Source of the DNA: Cryptomeria japonica
Taxonomy: Eukaryota > Streptophyta > Pinopsida > Cupressales > Cupressaceae
Assembly: GCF_030272615.1 (NCBI RefSeq)
Contig: NC_081413.1
Location: forward strand, 336,016,302 to 336,080,301
Length of the DNA stretch: 64,000 nt
Direction: 5' to 3'
Both the position numbers and the translations under genes were made by a program. How positions within the stretch are numbered: position 1 is the first letter of the stretch; every line of letters starts with the position of its first letter. The notes under the pieces are model-generated. The model was not told the DNA's origin. It searched no databases and saw nothing but the letters and a program-made list of their open reading frames with translations. Below are positions 12,150 to 24,544 of this stretch, in pieces.

Positions 12150-12650
12150 CTAGTGGTTTAGCTTCTCTTGGCTATTTATGAAACTGAGTGCCTGATTATT
12201 AGTAAAGAATATAAACTCCTTAGGCAATAAATAGTGCCTCCACTTCTTCAATGACTGTACTAGAGCATACATCTCCAAGTCATAAGATGAGTATCTCTTC
12301 TTGGCATCATTTAGCTTTTCACTGAAAAAAGCAATAGGCTTTCCTTCCTGACTAAGCACTACTCCAATAGCCATGTGACTTGCATCACATTCCACCTGAA
12401 ATATCTTGTTGAATTCTGGTAAGGCAAGGATTGTTTGTTCTGCAACCTTCTTCTTCAATGTCTCAAATGAATCATCTGCCTCTTTGGTCCAACTGAACCT
12501 GCACTTTTGTCCTCCCTTTATGGTGTCAAGCATGGTTGCACAAACATGATTAAATCCTCTTATGAACTTCCTATAAAAAGTTTCTAAACCATGGAAACTT
12601 TGAACATCACTCATAGCTCTAGGTGTAGGCCAAGACAATATAGCACTCAC
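12150..12650 (-). pseudogene. Gypsy RNase H domain (degraded)
   Basis: It follows RT directly. Visible are VECDASHMAIGVVLSQ with the first catalytic Asp, FFSEKLNDAKKRYSSYD.EMYALV with the Glu, and FFTNNQALSF where FTD(H/N)QAL is usual. The third acidic position therefore reads Asn, a probable inactivating change. A stop at the end and a frame change toward the integrase frame at 12146 interrupt pol. Confidence 0.85.
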
Positions 12651-13371
12651 CTTGTGAGATCACAAAACCCAAGTAGATGATCTCCTCCTGCATGAACAAA
12701 TACTTATCCAAATTGATCATTAGTTGCTCTTCATGTAACCTCCTCAAAACCATATCTATGTGTTTGAGGTTCTCTTCCCTTATGTGACTGAAGATCAAGA
12801 TATCATCTAGGTATACTATGACAAATTTTCCTACGAATTCCACCAAGACTTCATTCATTAACCTCGTAAAGGTACTAGGGGCATTGGACAACCCAAATGG
12901 CATGACCTTCGACTCATATAACCTCTCATTGGTTTTAAAATTTGTTTTCCATTCATCCCCTAGCCTTATTCTAATCTGATGGTATCCGCTTTTTAGATCC
13001 ATTTTTGTAAAATACTTACAACTCCCTAAGCAATCAAGTAAATCCTCTATTCTAGGGATTGGGAACCTATACCTTATGGTTATCTTGTTGATGGCTCTTG
13101 AGTCTGTACAAAGCCTCCAAGTGCCTTCTTTCTTGGGTGCAAGGACTGTCGGTACTGCACATGGGCTTAGACTTTTGCCAATCAATCCTGATTCAAGCAA
13201 CTCTTCAATCTGCCTTGCCATTTCTGCATTCTGGTTTGGGGTGAGCTTGTAGGCTGCTTTATTTGGGAGAGTGGATCTAGGGATCAGATCTATGCAATGA
13301 CTGATGTCCCTCACTGATGGTAGGGACCTTGGAATTCCATCTGAGATGATGCCTTGATGCTTATCAAGCAA
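12619..13371 (-). CDS. Gypsy reverse transcriptase (open, 250 codons)
   Basis: This open stretch holds a complete Ty3/gypsy RT core. In order it shows LPNKAAYKL, SPCAVPTVLAPKKEGTWRLC, DSRAINKITIRYRFPIPR, FTKMDLKSGYHQIRI, MPFGLSNAPSTF and the catalytic VIVYLDDILIFS, with both aspartates intact. FVIS follows near the end. The function in the parent element is copying genomic RNA to DNA. The upstream frame (protease) and downstream frame (RNase H) are offset by frameshifts. Confidence 0.93.
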   Translation of the reverse strand: MLDKHQGIISDGIPRSLPSVRDISHCIDLIPRSTLPNKAAYKLTPNQNAEMARQIEELLESGLIGKSLSPCAVPTVLAPKKEGTWRLCTDSRAINKITIRYRFPIPRIEDLLDCLGSCKYFTKMDLKSGYHQIRIRLGDEWKTNFKTNERLYESKVMPFGLSNAPSTFTRLMNEVLVEFVGKFVIVYLDDILIFSHIREENLKHIDMVLRRLHEEQLMINLDKYLFMQEEIIYLGFVISQGECYIVLAYT

Positions 13372-13545
13372 TTGTCTGACTGTAGGGTCTATGTGCTTTG
13401 GTCCTCCTTCTTTCTCTTATGCATACTTCTCTTTCCTTGTCACCTTGGGGCTAGGCATGAGGGCATAGAAAATTGCACCTTTCTCTGCAATCTCCTTCAT
13501 GAACTATTTACCTTCTACTATCAACACTCTTTTATCCTTCCCTTT

Positions 13546-13920
13546 TTATTCCATCTCTTCCTCTATCAGAGGTAGGAGTTCTATCACCTTCCCATCTTTG
13601 GTGATTGAGTAGGTGTTTCTCAACCCCTCATGATGAGCTTTCAAGTCATATTGCCATGGTCTCCCAAACAAGAGATGGCATGCATCCATCTTGGCTATGT
13701 CAAATAGAAATCTATCCTTGTAAGATCCAATCTGAAACTCCACCTAAGCCTACTCTTCTACCAATTCTTGCTGACCTTGGGTGAGCCATGAAACCTTATA
13801 GGGGTAAGGGTGAGGCAACTTTCTAAGCTTAATCGTTTTACCATCTCAAGTGATACAAAATTCTCAATGGATCCGGAGTCTATCAAGACCTTGCATACCT
13901 TTCCTCCTGCCTTGCAAGTA
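13546..13920 (-). pseudogene. Gypsy aspartic protease region (frameshifted)
   Basis: VLIDSGSIENFVS at about 13900 is the retropepsin active-site motif (DSG kept). After a frameshift near 13760 the continuation is WVEFQIGSYKDRFLFDIAKMD and LFGRPWQYD, the usual end of the plant chromovirus protease. It lies between the gag zinc knuckle and RT as expected. The frameshift means no continuous gag-pol is made. Confidence 0.8.
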
Positions 13921-15190
13921 TTTTTGGAAAGAGATTTCCTTTGTGTAGGCTCCTTGTCTGGTACCTTCATGGTGGTTACTTCTCTCCTCATCATCAGAGC
14001 CTCTCCTCTTTCAAGATAGCCATAGCTATCAGGAGCATTCACACTTTGGTAAGTGTTTGCACTTGCCACACTTTGACAATCAAATTCTTGCACCAAATTA
14101 CTTCTCCTTTCTCCAATGGAGCCATAAGCCTTCTCCAGATACCTATTGGCCATATGCCCTTCTTGGTTGCAGTTGTAACACCTAGGAGGTCCCCTGCCTT
14201 GGGATATTCCTCTAGAGGTTGGTCTTCTACCCCTAAAGCTCCCTCTTGGATTGTAGCCCCCGCCTTGGTTGTAACTACTCTCTCCTCTATTGCCTTCTTG
14301 GTTAGAGTCTCCCTGGTATCCAAAACCATTTCCTCTACCTCTGAAAGGGCCTCTTCCTCCTCTTTGTTGTCTCCCTTTACCTCTGCCATTTTGATCCTGC
14401 CTTCTTTTCAACTTCTCCTCCACCTTGAGTGCCAATTGAAAGCACTTTTGGACTATCTCCGGGGTGTGGAGATTCAATTCTTCTTGGATTTTAAACCTCA
14501 ACCCATTGAGATATCTTGCCACCTTCTCATCTTCACTCTCTTTCACCTTGGTCCTCACACACAACTTCATGAACTCCTCGGTATAGGAACTCACATCCAT
14601 CTCCTTTTGTTTCAAATTTTATCTCCTCCTATGCAATTGGATTTTGTAGTCCATTGGGACATAGGCTTCTTTCACCAAAGCCATCATCTTCTTCCATGTA
14701 GCTATTCTTCTCTTACCCTCTTTCACCCTCTCATCTTGGATGAAAGTCCACCAAGTCAGTGCAGCCCCTTTCATTTTGGATTGGGCCATCTTCACCCTCT
14801 GGTGGTTTGGTATGTCATCACTTTCAAAAAAAATGTCTAGGGAGTCTATCCACTCCATCATTGTGCCAGGCTCCATCTTGCCTAGAAATACTGGCAGATC
14901 CATCTTCACATCCATTGTTCTTCTCTCCATGGACCTGAGGACACTCATTAGGGATCTCTAGTCTGCAGGTACCTCTAGCTCTTCCGGCATATGGATCTCC
15001 TCTTCATCCCCTTCTTCTCCAAATTTTCTCTCTCCCCTCTCCACTCTATCCTTCAACCGGTCCATCTCATTTCTCAAGACTTGATTCTTCTGACTGCTCT
15101 GCTCTCTTCCATATGCTTCTTCACCAAGACATTCAACTCTGCATTGGTCATTCTTGAAGATGCCTCATGGGATCCTTCTTCTTCCGACAT
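13921..15190 (-). pseudogene. Gypsy gag (frameshifted)
   Basis: The likely start is the ATG at 15190 (MSEEEGSHEASS), about 40 bp downstream of the PBS. A Lys/Glu/Arg-rich, probably coiled-coil stretch follows, then the capsid-like part (FLGK..P....EWID, ALTWW) and the VARYLNGLR region. An RGG-rich segment precedes a CCHC zinc knuckle, CYNCNQEGHMANRY. In this knuckle the last cysteine is replaced by tyrosine. At least two frameshifts (near 15075 and 14617) and a stop break the frame. Confidence 0.85.
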
Positions 15191-15227
15191 CTTTCCTTCT
15201 CCTTCTCTTCCAAAGGACACTCCTTTT

Positions 15228-15238
15228 CTCTGATACCA
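15228..15238 (-). other. Primer binding site, tRNA-Met type
   Basis: On the minus strand the sequence is TGGTATCAGAG, two bases from the LTR end at 15241. It is complementary to the 3' end of plant initiator tRNA-Met, the usual primer of these elements. It also fixes the LTR boundary. Confidence 0.92.
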
Positions 15239-15240
15239 CT

Positions 15241-16741
15241 TGATGCAGAGGCCTACCCAAACTCCTAATGACAAGTCCAAACAAGGTTAGGCTAGTGACC
15301 CCCTAACTACTCACAAGGGTCCTGCAAGAAAGGACTCTACACCTTGGATGAAACTACACACACATTCGTTAAGCTTAGGCCTACTCCAGATGAGCAAAAG
15401 GCTTCAACTCCTCAAACATGCTTTACCGGTGACCCCTACTCCTTGGTATTTTGAATTTCGCCAATACATGTCATCTAAGGACTATTTCAAACACTAGTTT
15501 TTGTTTAGGGCATCAATTCCTTATACCTCCTTTGTAAACCTAACCCCTCAGCTTGTAGCCCTATTTGGTGATAAAATGGACCTTAAATTCAAAATGTTCC
15601 ACATACCCATACAAATAAATTAATATTTCAAACACCCTTTTGGAATTTGTACTGATCCCCAAAATGGTTTGGACAGGTCTCTAAATACAAGGTATGTTCC
15701 CTTTAGAGGCTAAGAGACCTAATAGGGGCAATTAGCCCTACTTTCCAAAGCAACTACCTTTACCAGTACACCAAATGAAAAATAAACTTTATGGAAATGT
15801 GGGGGATATTGAGAAACCTCTAATTCCAGGGTTGCACACTTGGAATCCGCCGCTAAGACAACTTATGATGATTGTCCTAAAATGTGTCCTAGGTAGTCAC
15901 ATAGAGATGCCTACCTAATCTTGCTCCTTTCTCCACACAACAAAGTTTCCCCTACAAAAAACCATGAAAACACTAAATTATAGTGGCTTATCCCACATCC
16001 CTCCAAAGGAAGAGTCTTCTAATGGACTAGAGTGCAAGATAAGGCCATTTTTGTTCAAAACCCTCTCCAAACCCTCAATTTCTGGGTTATAGTCAAAAGA
16101 ATGGAGGGTTCTCTCTACTCCAGAATAGTTAAGACCTCAGACCTCCAAAAAAATAAATCGATTTCATCTCTCTATCTACTCCATGGAGGGTTGGACTCAA
16201 ATCAATCCGTACAAGCACGTGCAACTCCTCCAAACTTAGAATTTATGGGAAAACTGTAGTATTTTGTGTTTTATTACTTCACAAACTCCAATTACAACAA
16301 CAGCCAACTTGGGAATCATGTCCACAAGGCTTAGAAAACTCTCCAACAGTTGCCCACCAAAATTGGAGTAGATTGGAGCCATTGAAAGGATTCCCCCAAC
16401 CGATTTTCAAAAAGTTGCACTTTTGTACTCAAAAGTTGCATTTTTGCAATTTTGCAGAAAAATTTGTCATACTCCCTAAGGTTGGAGTCCACATACATGG
16501 ATCAACCAAACACACATGAAAAATGTCTAAAAAACTATCAAACACAAATCTAAACCATCTACTACCCCTATTGGCAACATTGTCCAAATTGGCTTATCAA
16601 ATTGCCTATTTGGTAACATGGGCTTATATGGTGAGGTTTATTTGCATACATGAAACACAAGACACTCTAAAGACACCCTAATGATCCTAGTCTTCATCCT
16701 TGGGGTCATGTATAGCTTGTTGATGAGGTTCTCTTACACCA
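15241..16741 (-). repeat. 5' LTR of the Ty3/gypsy element
   Basis: Partner of 9049-10546, with the same start (TGATGCAGAGGCC in window orientation) and an end near CACCA at 16741. Similarity stops just beyond that point. The exact right boundary is uncertain by a few bases because the flanking 5-mer does not match the left flank. Confidence 0.88.
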
Positions 16742-19700
16742 TATTCTTGTATGCTTGAGATGTTGTGTATGTCTCATGTATGATGTGAGTGTAAGCCATT
16801 GTGTTCTTGATTTCATTGCTTGAGTTTTTGGGCCTTGTGACTATCTCCATGAGCATGGTGGGGTTGGAACCTATGGGTTCCACATTGTCATGTGGTGTTT
16901 CCAACCACCATTGGGGACCAGTGGACTTATTCATGAGCACCTTGGAGGACTTCTTCACCTTCCTCAATATTTGGTCTTCTTCATCCCTTTCATTGTACGG
17001 AATTATATGAATGTGATTTGATACAAGATTTTCTAACTATTGATCTATTGTATTTTAAGAACACTCAAATTGGAGAATGATGTAATGGAAATGAATGGAT
17101 AGAGTAGGCTTTGGTGGTCTGATGTTGGTACCAGCCATCGATTATGCTTATGTATGCTTTCAATTTATGAATAATCATGATGTTATAGTAGGAACACTTG
17201 TTTTGGTTCTTAAAATGATTGTATTTATGTTCTTTAGATGTCTGAAGGTTGATTTAGGCATCTTCTTGTGGAATCATGAAACTTTGATTTGGCCTTTGTA
17301 GGATAGAGTCCTTTTGAGCCAATTTGGACTTAACCAGAACCACCTGGTGAGTGTATCTTGGAGTCCTAATGTTGTTTTTATAAGTATGGGACTATTTTGA
17401 GTCTACTTGAGCTATTTCGGGGTGTCTTGGGTTGAGTAGTGGTGAAATGAGCCCACCCGACCTCTACCTTGTCTTGTAGGAGCTAACTAGTGAACCAATG
17501 TTCCCAAACTTGACAAATTTTCTCACCTTTTTCCCATGTTCTCCCTAATTTGTGATTAATTTTGAGTTGCAAATTCACCATGTGGTTTAGTGTGTTCATG
17601 GCTTCGTACAACCCGTCTAGGAATCCCTTTGGATTTGGAAGAATGTGTGTCTTAGGTATGGCAACACGAGTTTACCAATCTAGAGGACTCCAATGTGAGT
17701 CCAAGAAACTTGCATAGAGTCAAGAACACCAAAGCACCATGCTAGTGTCCTTTTGGTGTTCTAATGTCTAGTGGGGACACTTAGTTGCAAGTCAGGAGTC
17801 ATCTCTTGTCTATTCGGTTCAAGGGTGTTTCTAGGAGTTCAGAGCATGAGTTTGACCTTATTTTAGATGTGTTGGTTCCTTGGTGGATCATTGTGATGTA
17901 TAAATAGGAGTTATTGGAGGCTTATGGATTGTGATGGATTCTTTGTGTGTTAGCGTTGTTTTGCAGACCTTTGAGAATGGAATCCATGAATTATAAATTT
18001 CAAATAGCTAGTATCAACTCGATCTATAGTGGGTGTTGGAAGCTCATGGGTATTCCTCTTGGAGTTGGTCACATGTTTTCTTCTTTGACTCTCCTTTTGC
18101 CCCATGTTTATGTTCCTCTTTTATATGGTGATGTGTAGTGAAAGAGTGTTCATGTTGGGTATGTAATTTTATCCTTCCAATCACATCTGAAAGAACCTAC
18201 TATTTGGACTACAATATGGAGTTCTTATGTTGGGTTCATGGTTTCAACCATGGTTACATGAAAGAACTAAATGATTAGCCATCAGTTGTCTATGGGATCT
18301 AGAGCTGGTATTATTTATATTTTTTGTAATCTTTTGGACAACTTTTTTTCTTTTTTTCATGGATTGTGGAGTTGGTCATTTTATAACCTAAATGCTCTTA
18401 GACAATTTGGTAGGTTTTTTAATTTCTTCTATTTTTACAAGTTGTGGGTTTGTAGATATCAAGAATTTTCATTTATTCAAATGACATATTTTATGATGTG
18501 AACATTTGTGTTTTTAAGTATATTTAGATTTACAAAGATGGTTTTATAGGTTTACATGTTAACCAAAACCATATATGGTTTGTAGAATTGTAAAAACATT
18601 GTCCTCAAACTCCTAGAAATTTTTTTATGGAAAACCGTTACATCTTTGTGGGGTCCTTTGAAGGGTTCTTATTGATCTATGGTTACTCTTATGTGGGTTT
18701 ATTTTGTAAATCAAGTCTAGGATTCATCCCAGTGTTTGAATCTTACAACTTCACATGATATACCTAGCTATATTTATTATAAATGTTATTGATGTAGGGT
18801 TGAATCCATTTATTCAATTATTTGATATTGGAGCAATGATTATGTATTTATCCTTTGAGATGTTGTATATGCAAAGATATTGTAAAATTTTCTAATGTGA
18901 ATTTTATTTGGTAGGCCTTGTTATTGGTCACTTAATTACATTGCTATGTTTATTGTAGTGAGAAAATGATTTTCACTTGGAGTACTTAATACAATTATCC
19001 ATCTAAATATATAATAGTAGTATATGGTGCATGAGAAGCAATGTTCACTTCTAATGTTTTTTGAACAATTATATTGATGTGATGTCATCAATAGCTCAAT
19101 ATCACTCTCAATGGGATCTTTATATAGTTATATATTGTGTTATATCTTCTTTGTTTCAATATTTTGGTTCTAAGTTAATTGGTGTAGTGTGCAATGATCC
19201 ATGGATAATATTTTAAAGATGGATGATATTTTGCATTGCTTGTTGGTGTCATAAGAACCTTTTGTATTTTTTCTTACAGGTTTCACTTAGAATTTATTAA
19301 CATTTTTTGTTCTATTGACAAAGGATTCTAGATCTCCATTTAGGGTATCATCATCATGACACTTTGAGAGATTGGTATCATTGTTCAATGGGAGATTTGG
19401 ATAATAATATGGATTTATCACTTGGTGATGGATGACCTTTTTCTCTAAGAGTTATTTTACATTTCCAATTTCATTGATAGGAGATGGTTACCTTCACATA
19501 TTTGAAGAGATGTTGACATCTTCATTTTCTATCAATAATTCTTGGAATCTTTGGAAAGGTGTCAGATTTATATTTTGTCAATTTGATAGATGACACTTAT
19601 TTTAGAGGTGTTTGGTATTATGTCTTGGTTTACTCTTGATTCTATATTTTAGTATTGGCATGATACAAGTTCTCTTGAAAATAAGTTACGTGCAATCATG

Positions 19701-19779
19701 CATGTGATTTCCTATGAGAATATGATAGATCATGATGTCATGATATATTCCTAATTCTATAATTTTAACTTTAACATCG
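16742..19779. other. Unassigned old repeat DNA; TATA-like box at 17899
   Basis: I recognise no protein motif and no paired repeat. TATAAATA at 17899-17906 sits in sequence that reads like the middle of an LTR (TATAAATAGGAG, then an LTR-leader-like tract). This could be a decayed LTR in plus orientation. The rest (18100-19780) is T-rich with only short random ORFs. Confidence 0.35.
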
Positions 19780-20468
19780 GTCTTGTTTTTTATTAAGGAT
19801 AAACAAGTTTTGAGGGGACCTAAAACCCCAAACAACACATTTTGAAGGGACCCAAAACCCTCAAATTTTACCAGGATCTAGAACCCACAGTACAATGCTT
19901 CTCAAAGGAATAATTATCAGAAAACGATCATCCCAACCACAGCTGAGACTGAAAAGACCAACCCCTAATACATGCACAAGGGTTTTACTAAGGCTCCCTT
20001 AACCTTCAAATGACACCATGGGTGTTTCCCAGCACCCATAACCTTCAAAGACACCAGATTGCAACAGGTAGGCATGCATTCACAATCTAGACTCAAAGGG
20101 TTTTGAAAGGCTCCCCTAACTTCAACCAGGGTTTTGAACTGGCCCCCAAAACCAACAAAGAAGGGTTTTCCCAGGCTCCCTTATCCTGCAACATAGACCT
20201 CATATCTCCAAAAGAAAAACCCATCCTTAACCAAAAACAAAAACAACAACTGGCCAAGTTGGGCCCTTGAAAACTACTAGCATCCAGCCTGCTTATGGGT
20301 TTTACAAGGATCCCACAACCTAAACCAGGTATCAAAAACATAAACAAAGAGCAAAAGCCAAAAGGGGATTTTGAAAGGCATCCCGAACCTTCAAAATGGG
20401 TTTTAAAATGGATCCCATAACCAGCAGAAGGATACCCATCACCACCCATCATCTAATCAGAGCCCACC
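19780..20468. repeat. Dispersed GGGTTTT...GGCTCCC...AACC motif region, left part
   Basis: A degenerate motif of about 25 bp recurs some ten times at irregular spacing, e.g. near 19980, 20097, 20129, 20161, 20295, 20363 and 20397. Weaker copies lie near 19805, 19840 and 19873. The core is GGGTTTT, 4-6 bases, GG(C/A)TCCC, then AACC. On the minus strand a 119-codon ORF (20093-20452) runs through it, so the motif reads as G-x-x-x-x-K-(P/T). I cannot assign a function. The region resumes after the LTR at 20469-21593. Confidence 0.5.
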
Positions 20469-21593
20469 TGCAATGTCCCGCCAAGAAACCCTAAAGGATT
20501 AAACTAAAACACTTGAAAAGAGTGAAAATGATTATTTTTTAAACATTACTAATCTAAAAGATGCATTAAGATAAACAATGCATTTAAATTGCACAAATAG
20601 AAGACTTAACTTAAAGCCCTAAAGGGTTTCCCAACATGGATTACTTAATTAAACTAAACATTACTAAAGGTCAACTTAGATATTTTAATTACTAAAAGGT
20701 AAAAATGACTTTCTCCTCTCTTTTTTGTTTTAATAAACAAAACACAATATACATCTACTATGTGATAAATCTTAAACAATTAATTTAACTAAACAACTAA
20801 GAATAATTGATTTATTTATTAACCATAAAAAGTGCCTATAATACTTTATTCTTAATTTAATTTATAAAATAAATACTCATTAATTATTAATAATCATAAG
20901 GTATTAATAATTAATTTCTCATTGAATAACATAAGAAGAGAATTAATAAAGTCACAAAACGCATAACACGCAAACTCAACTATACAAAGCAAAGACACGA
21001 CCCACATACCAACATTGGGAAGGTTGATAGACAACTGACAAAGTCCACTATCGAGCAAGGCTAGGGATTATATTTAGGGATTTAAGACTATCTTCTCCAC
21101 TTTCATCGGGTTAATTAGGTACGCTCAGCCCTGTGGAACCAAGTGAAGTCAGTACATGTACCTGCAATTCCTGTATCACCGAACCACACATACACACACA
21201 CACACACACACGCACACATATACAAACACGGTAAACAAATTGATGAAGGAGAATCATGACTTTCCATGTCTCACCAAAGTGAGTGACGAGAAATCATCTC
21301 CTCGCACCCCATACAATTTCCAAACATACATGAAGACATATACATAAAGCATCTCATGCATAAGGTAAATGTGTTAGCCCATGGTCAATAACATATAATA
21401 AAATTAACATCTAATCATTCATAAATAAATGATGCATAACCAACATTCACTGAATCTCAAATCAAGGCAGAATCCAACATAGCATTATATCTGAATAAAA
21501 CATCACCACATAATGTATCCACGATATCCACTGAAAAGTCAACCATGGTCAAAATAAATATCGAAAAAGTCTAATTGAGGGAGGGGTACTACA
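20469..21593 (+). mobile_element. Family-1 solo LTR (copy B), 1125 bp, TSD CCACC
   Basis: It begins TGCAATGTCCCGCC and ends GGGGTACTACA. CCACC flanks it at 20464-20468 and 21594-21598. Its start matches the (inverted) right ends of copies A and C. Its end matches the left end of copy C (TGTAGT...CTCC on the other strand), as does an inner block near 21120-21170 (CTTGG.TCCACAGG on the other strand). No PBS or coding is present. It contains a (CA)n run at about 21187-21218. Confidence 0.85.
21187..21218. repeat. (CA)n microsatellite
   Basis: About 32 bp of CA/TA-interrupted dinucleotide repeat within LTR copy B. Confidence 0.9.
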
Positions 21594-22965
21594 CCACCTT
21601 CCAGTACAGCACCTCTCCACCTCTATAGGACAAGGAACCACCTCAATAGGAACTGGAAGGAAAGAGACCATTCGTAGAGAGAACCAAGCTTCTAACCAAA
21701 AAATATAGTCCAACAACCAACAAGTAATCTCATGATGCTTAGCTGGATGGAAGAGTTTTGAAAAGGCTCTCAAAACCTTGAACAGAAAGAGAAGCTAGCA
21801 CCAGAAAGACTCTATACCAACAAGCTTCACCAAAATCTCCACCTCTATATGAGAAAAGGGAAAGAAACCCAACAACAAAGAGATAATCACAAGAGCACAT
21901 CCAACCTCAAAAAATAGGGTATCCAATACCCCCAGCAAGAGCCATCCCACAAAACTCAACCCACAACTCTTCCCCTCTATAGAAGAGTGCTCCACCTCAA
22001 TAGGATAGAGTGAGAGAAATGTAAAGAAGACAGCATGTGAAATACCAGAAAATCTCTTGAAATGAGTAGATCCATAAAAGAAATCACAATCTGCAAGAGA
22101 AAACTTTGAAAAACCACACCAAAAAGATGCAGGGACCTCCCAGATAGAGACCCCCATCCACACCAAATCTTTTCCAAAGGCCAAACAATAACCCATGGGG
22201 AGAAGGGACTCCAAGAAAACACAAACTCCACCCGAATCCAAAACAACCCCCTCACACCAAGGCTCAACCAGGAAAGAACAATCAATGGACAGAGCGCAGA
22301 CCACCGTAGCCACCATATAAACCTTCCTGCGTAGCATAATGGCCAGCATCTTCATCTTCACCTCACAGACCCACTAGGTCCAAAAGAAAGCCCATCCTAG
22401 ATCCAGAGCCAAGAAACCATAGCACCAATGTCCACCATAGATAGCATGGATAGGAAGAGAAGCCGAGAGGATAGGGCAGAGAACCCCATCAACATGCACA
22501 GCCTCATCCGCACCCACAACGCCCACTGCATAAAGCACCATTGGTTGAAAAAGTCTTACATCGACCACAATGTCACAACCCATGGGCAAAGAAGAGTTTG
22601 TGTCAGTAGAAGACACCTTTAGACACAAAGAAACACCACCCCCTCCTACCAAACAAAGAGTCAAACCACCAATTTGACACCAGCCGAGCACGAGCAATCC
22701 ACGAGGCACAACACCATTGAACCAAGGGGCATAGCAAACAACATGAAAGTCTCAGCATGCAACCGATGAAAAGGGAAAACCCACACAATGTTGAGCATCT
22801 CCAAAAGACTCCACACTCTGCAGTCCTCTCATCGTCATTTTCGCTTTCATCTTCACTCCCCTCATATGTAGCCTCTCCTACCTTGCCATGGCCTCCAAAA
22901 ACCCTAATGCCACTACCGCTAATTCTCCTGCCCATTTCCCAGAATGAAAAATAAGTAGATGACAA
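21594..22965 (-). other. Right part of the motif region; coding-like but unrecognised
   Basis: Continuation of 19780-20468 after removal of LTR B. One more GGGTTTT-type copy (AGAGTTTTGAAAAGGCTCTC) is near 21750. A second phrase, CCACCTC(A/T)ATAGGA, recurs near 21615, 21640, 21840 and 21990. On the minus strand three long frames are open (21795-22361, 188 codons; 22374-22709; 22603-22965). The last begins near 22931 with a methionine followed by acidic text (SEDESENDDE). Much of the translation is Cys/Trp/Phe/Leu rich, which is unusual for random AT-rich DNA. It could be a captured host fragment or a non-autonomous element. I do not recognise it. Confidence 0.35.
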
Positions 22966-23859
22966 TTATTGAGTTCTTTGGATTTACAAAATTGCTTTAT
23001 CAAAGTTAGTAGCTTAGTTTGGAAATTAGTTGAACTGTTGAGGTTCCAATATTTTAACATCGCTCTTGTTGGCTCTCTTTGGATTTGAGTATTAATCATC
23101 TACTTGGAGGTTCATTTTGTTGAAAGGTTGAATTTAAAGTTGGTATGGATTGATTGGTTGATGGTCATGGATACTAGGGGGACTTGGGTGAGGCTAAGAG
23201 ATCTCTTATGTTTAGAGATCATGTGTTGATATGGTTACTCTTTGATTAGATTCCAATAGAAAGATTGAGGAGCCTATACCTAGTTATGAAAGTGAGTTTT
23301 GTATGGACTTGAAGAGAATATCTCCCTTTATTGTAAGCTTGTATTTCTTAGTATTGTGTGCATAGGACAATCTTGTATCCTACTCTTGGTCCACTTGGTA
23401 TGTGAATGATTTGATAGGTGTTTTCTTCCTGAATATCAAATGCATTCTTTAATTTGTATCTTGTATTCTAATATGAGTTATTCTTTTTTAAGGGATTTGT
23501 TAAAAAAGATGCATGAATTTAATGGATTTTTCATTTTTATTGTCATTTATGATCCTAAGCTATGAAACTAGTTCTGAGGACTTATTTAGAGAGCTATATG
23601 AAATAGTATGTGGCTTTGGGAATATTTGCCTTTTTTGTGGTAATGATTGGTTTGTTTGATATACCTTTGGTATGAGATGTTCACACCAAACGTTGCCATG
23701 TTTTCTTCATAATTTTAAAGTTATATGTTGATATTCTTTTAGTTCAAAAATAGTGACAAAAATATTACTTTACACAAATTGGTACCTGTTAGTGTGGTAC
23801 AAGGATATGTTTTGAATTGTAGGTGAACTCTCTTCTTGAAAGATTTTTTAATAGATTGG
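22966..23859. other. Unassigned AT-rich DNA
   Basis: No gene, LTR end or clear repeat is seen between the motif region and LTR copy C. ORFs are short. Confidence 0.4.
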
Positions 23860-24544
23860 TAATGTGTAGTGTCTCTCCTAGACTTGCATTTTGATTTGCA
23901 TACTGATAGACTTATTTAGACTTATGATGGTTATTTGGATGGATGTTCATGACTCTTCTGCTATTTTGAGATGGTATATGTGATACTATGACCTAATGTG
24001 GACTCATGATATTTATGATGACTCTTTATGATTGGTTACTTTTATGATTGGTGATGTGAGACATATTATATGATATTAGATTCTTATGGATGTTGATTTG
24101 GTATCTCCTAGATGGATGGATTTATGACTCATGGATTTAAATATCATTATTGTTTATATAGATTATGAGATTAATGATGATACTAACCCTACTTCATGGT
24201 GATGATTCAATGCGTTGTTTTGATATTATATTGTGTGACTGTCTTTGTGAGTAGAGACGATGCCATATCACTCATTGCGAGCGAGATATGTCGCCGTGAT
24301 TATCTATCACTTGTCTATTTTGTAAGGTATATGCATTGAATATGTCATGTTGGCTTTTGATGCAGGTTTGCAGGTACCAGACATCAACTCCACTTGGCTC
24401 CACAGGTCTAAGCGTGTCTTTATCCCAATGGCAAGTTGTCAGAGATGGCATAGTTTCCCTCACACACTCTTGGTCTAAGATGTATACCTTGTTAACTTAT
24501 CTTGATGTTCTTTCTTGGTTGATCTTCCTTTAGGGTCAACTAAG

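Larger units (their letters stand above)
9049..16741 (-). mobile_element. Ty3/gypsy chromovirus, near full length (7.7 kb)
   Basis: Two LTRs of about 1.5 kb enclose PBS, gag, protease, RT, RNase H, integrase and a C-terminal chromodomain, in the order typical of plant chromoviruses. Everything is on the minus strand. Both LTRs have TG...CA ends. By eye, the first 165 nt of the two LTRs differ at about 8 positions (near 5%), so the insertion is not recent. The frame is broken by several stops and frameshifts, so it is probably non-autonomous. The 5-bp flanks (GATTA on the left, TATTC on the right) do not match. This suggests mutation, inter-element recombination or a misplaced right end. The sublineage may be Reina/Galadriel-like, but this is a guess. 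Confidence 0.92.

Noticed and set aside
13941..14840. Plus-strand ORF of 299 codons
   Set aside because: Shadow of the gypsy gag on the other strand, which has the zinc knuckle and capsid-like text.
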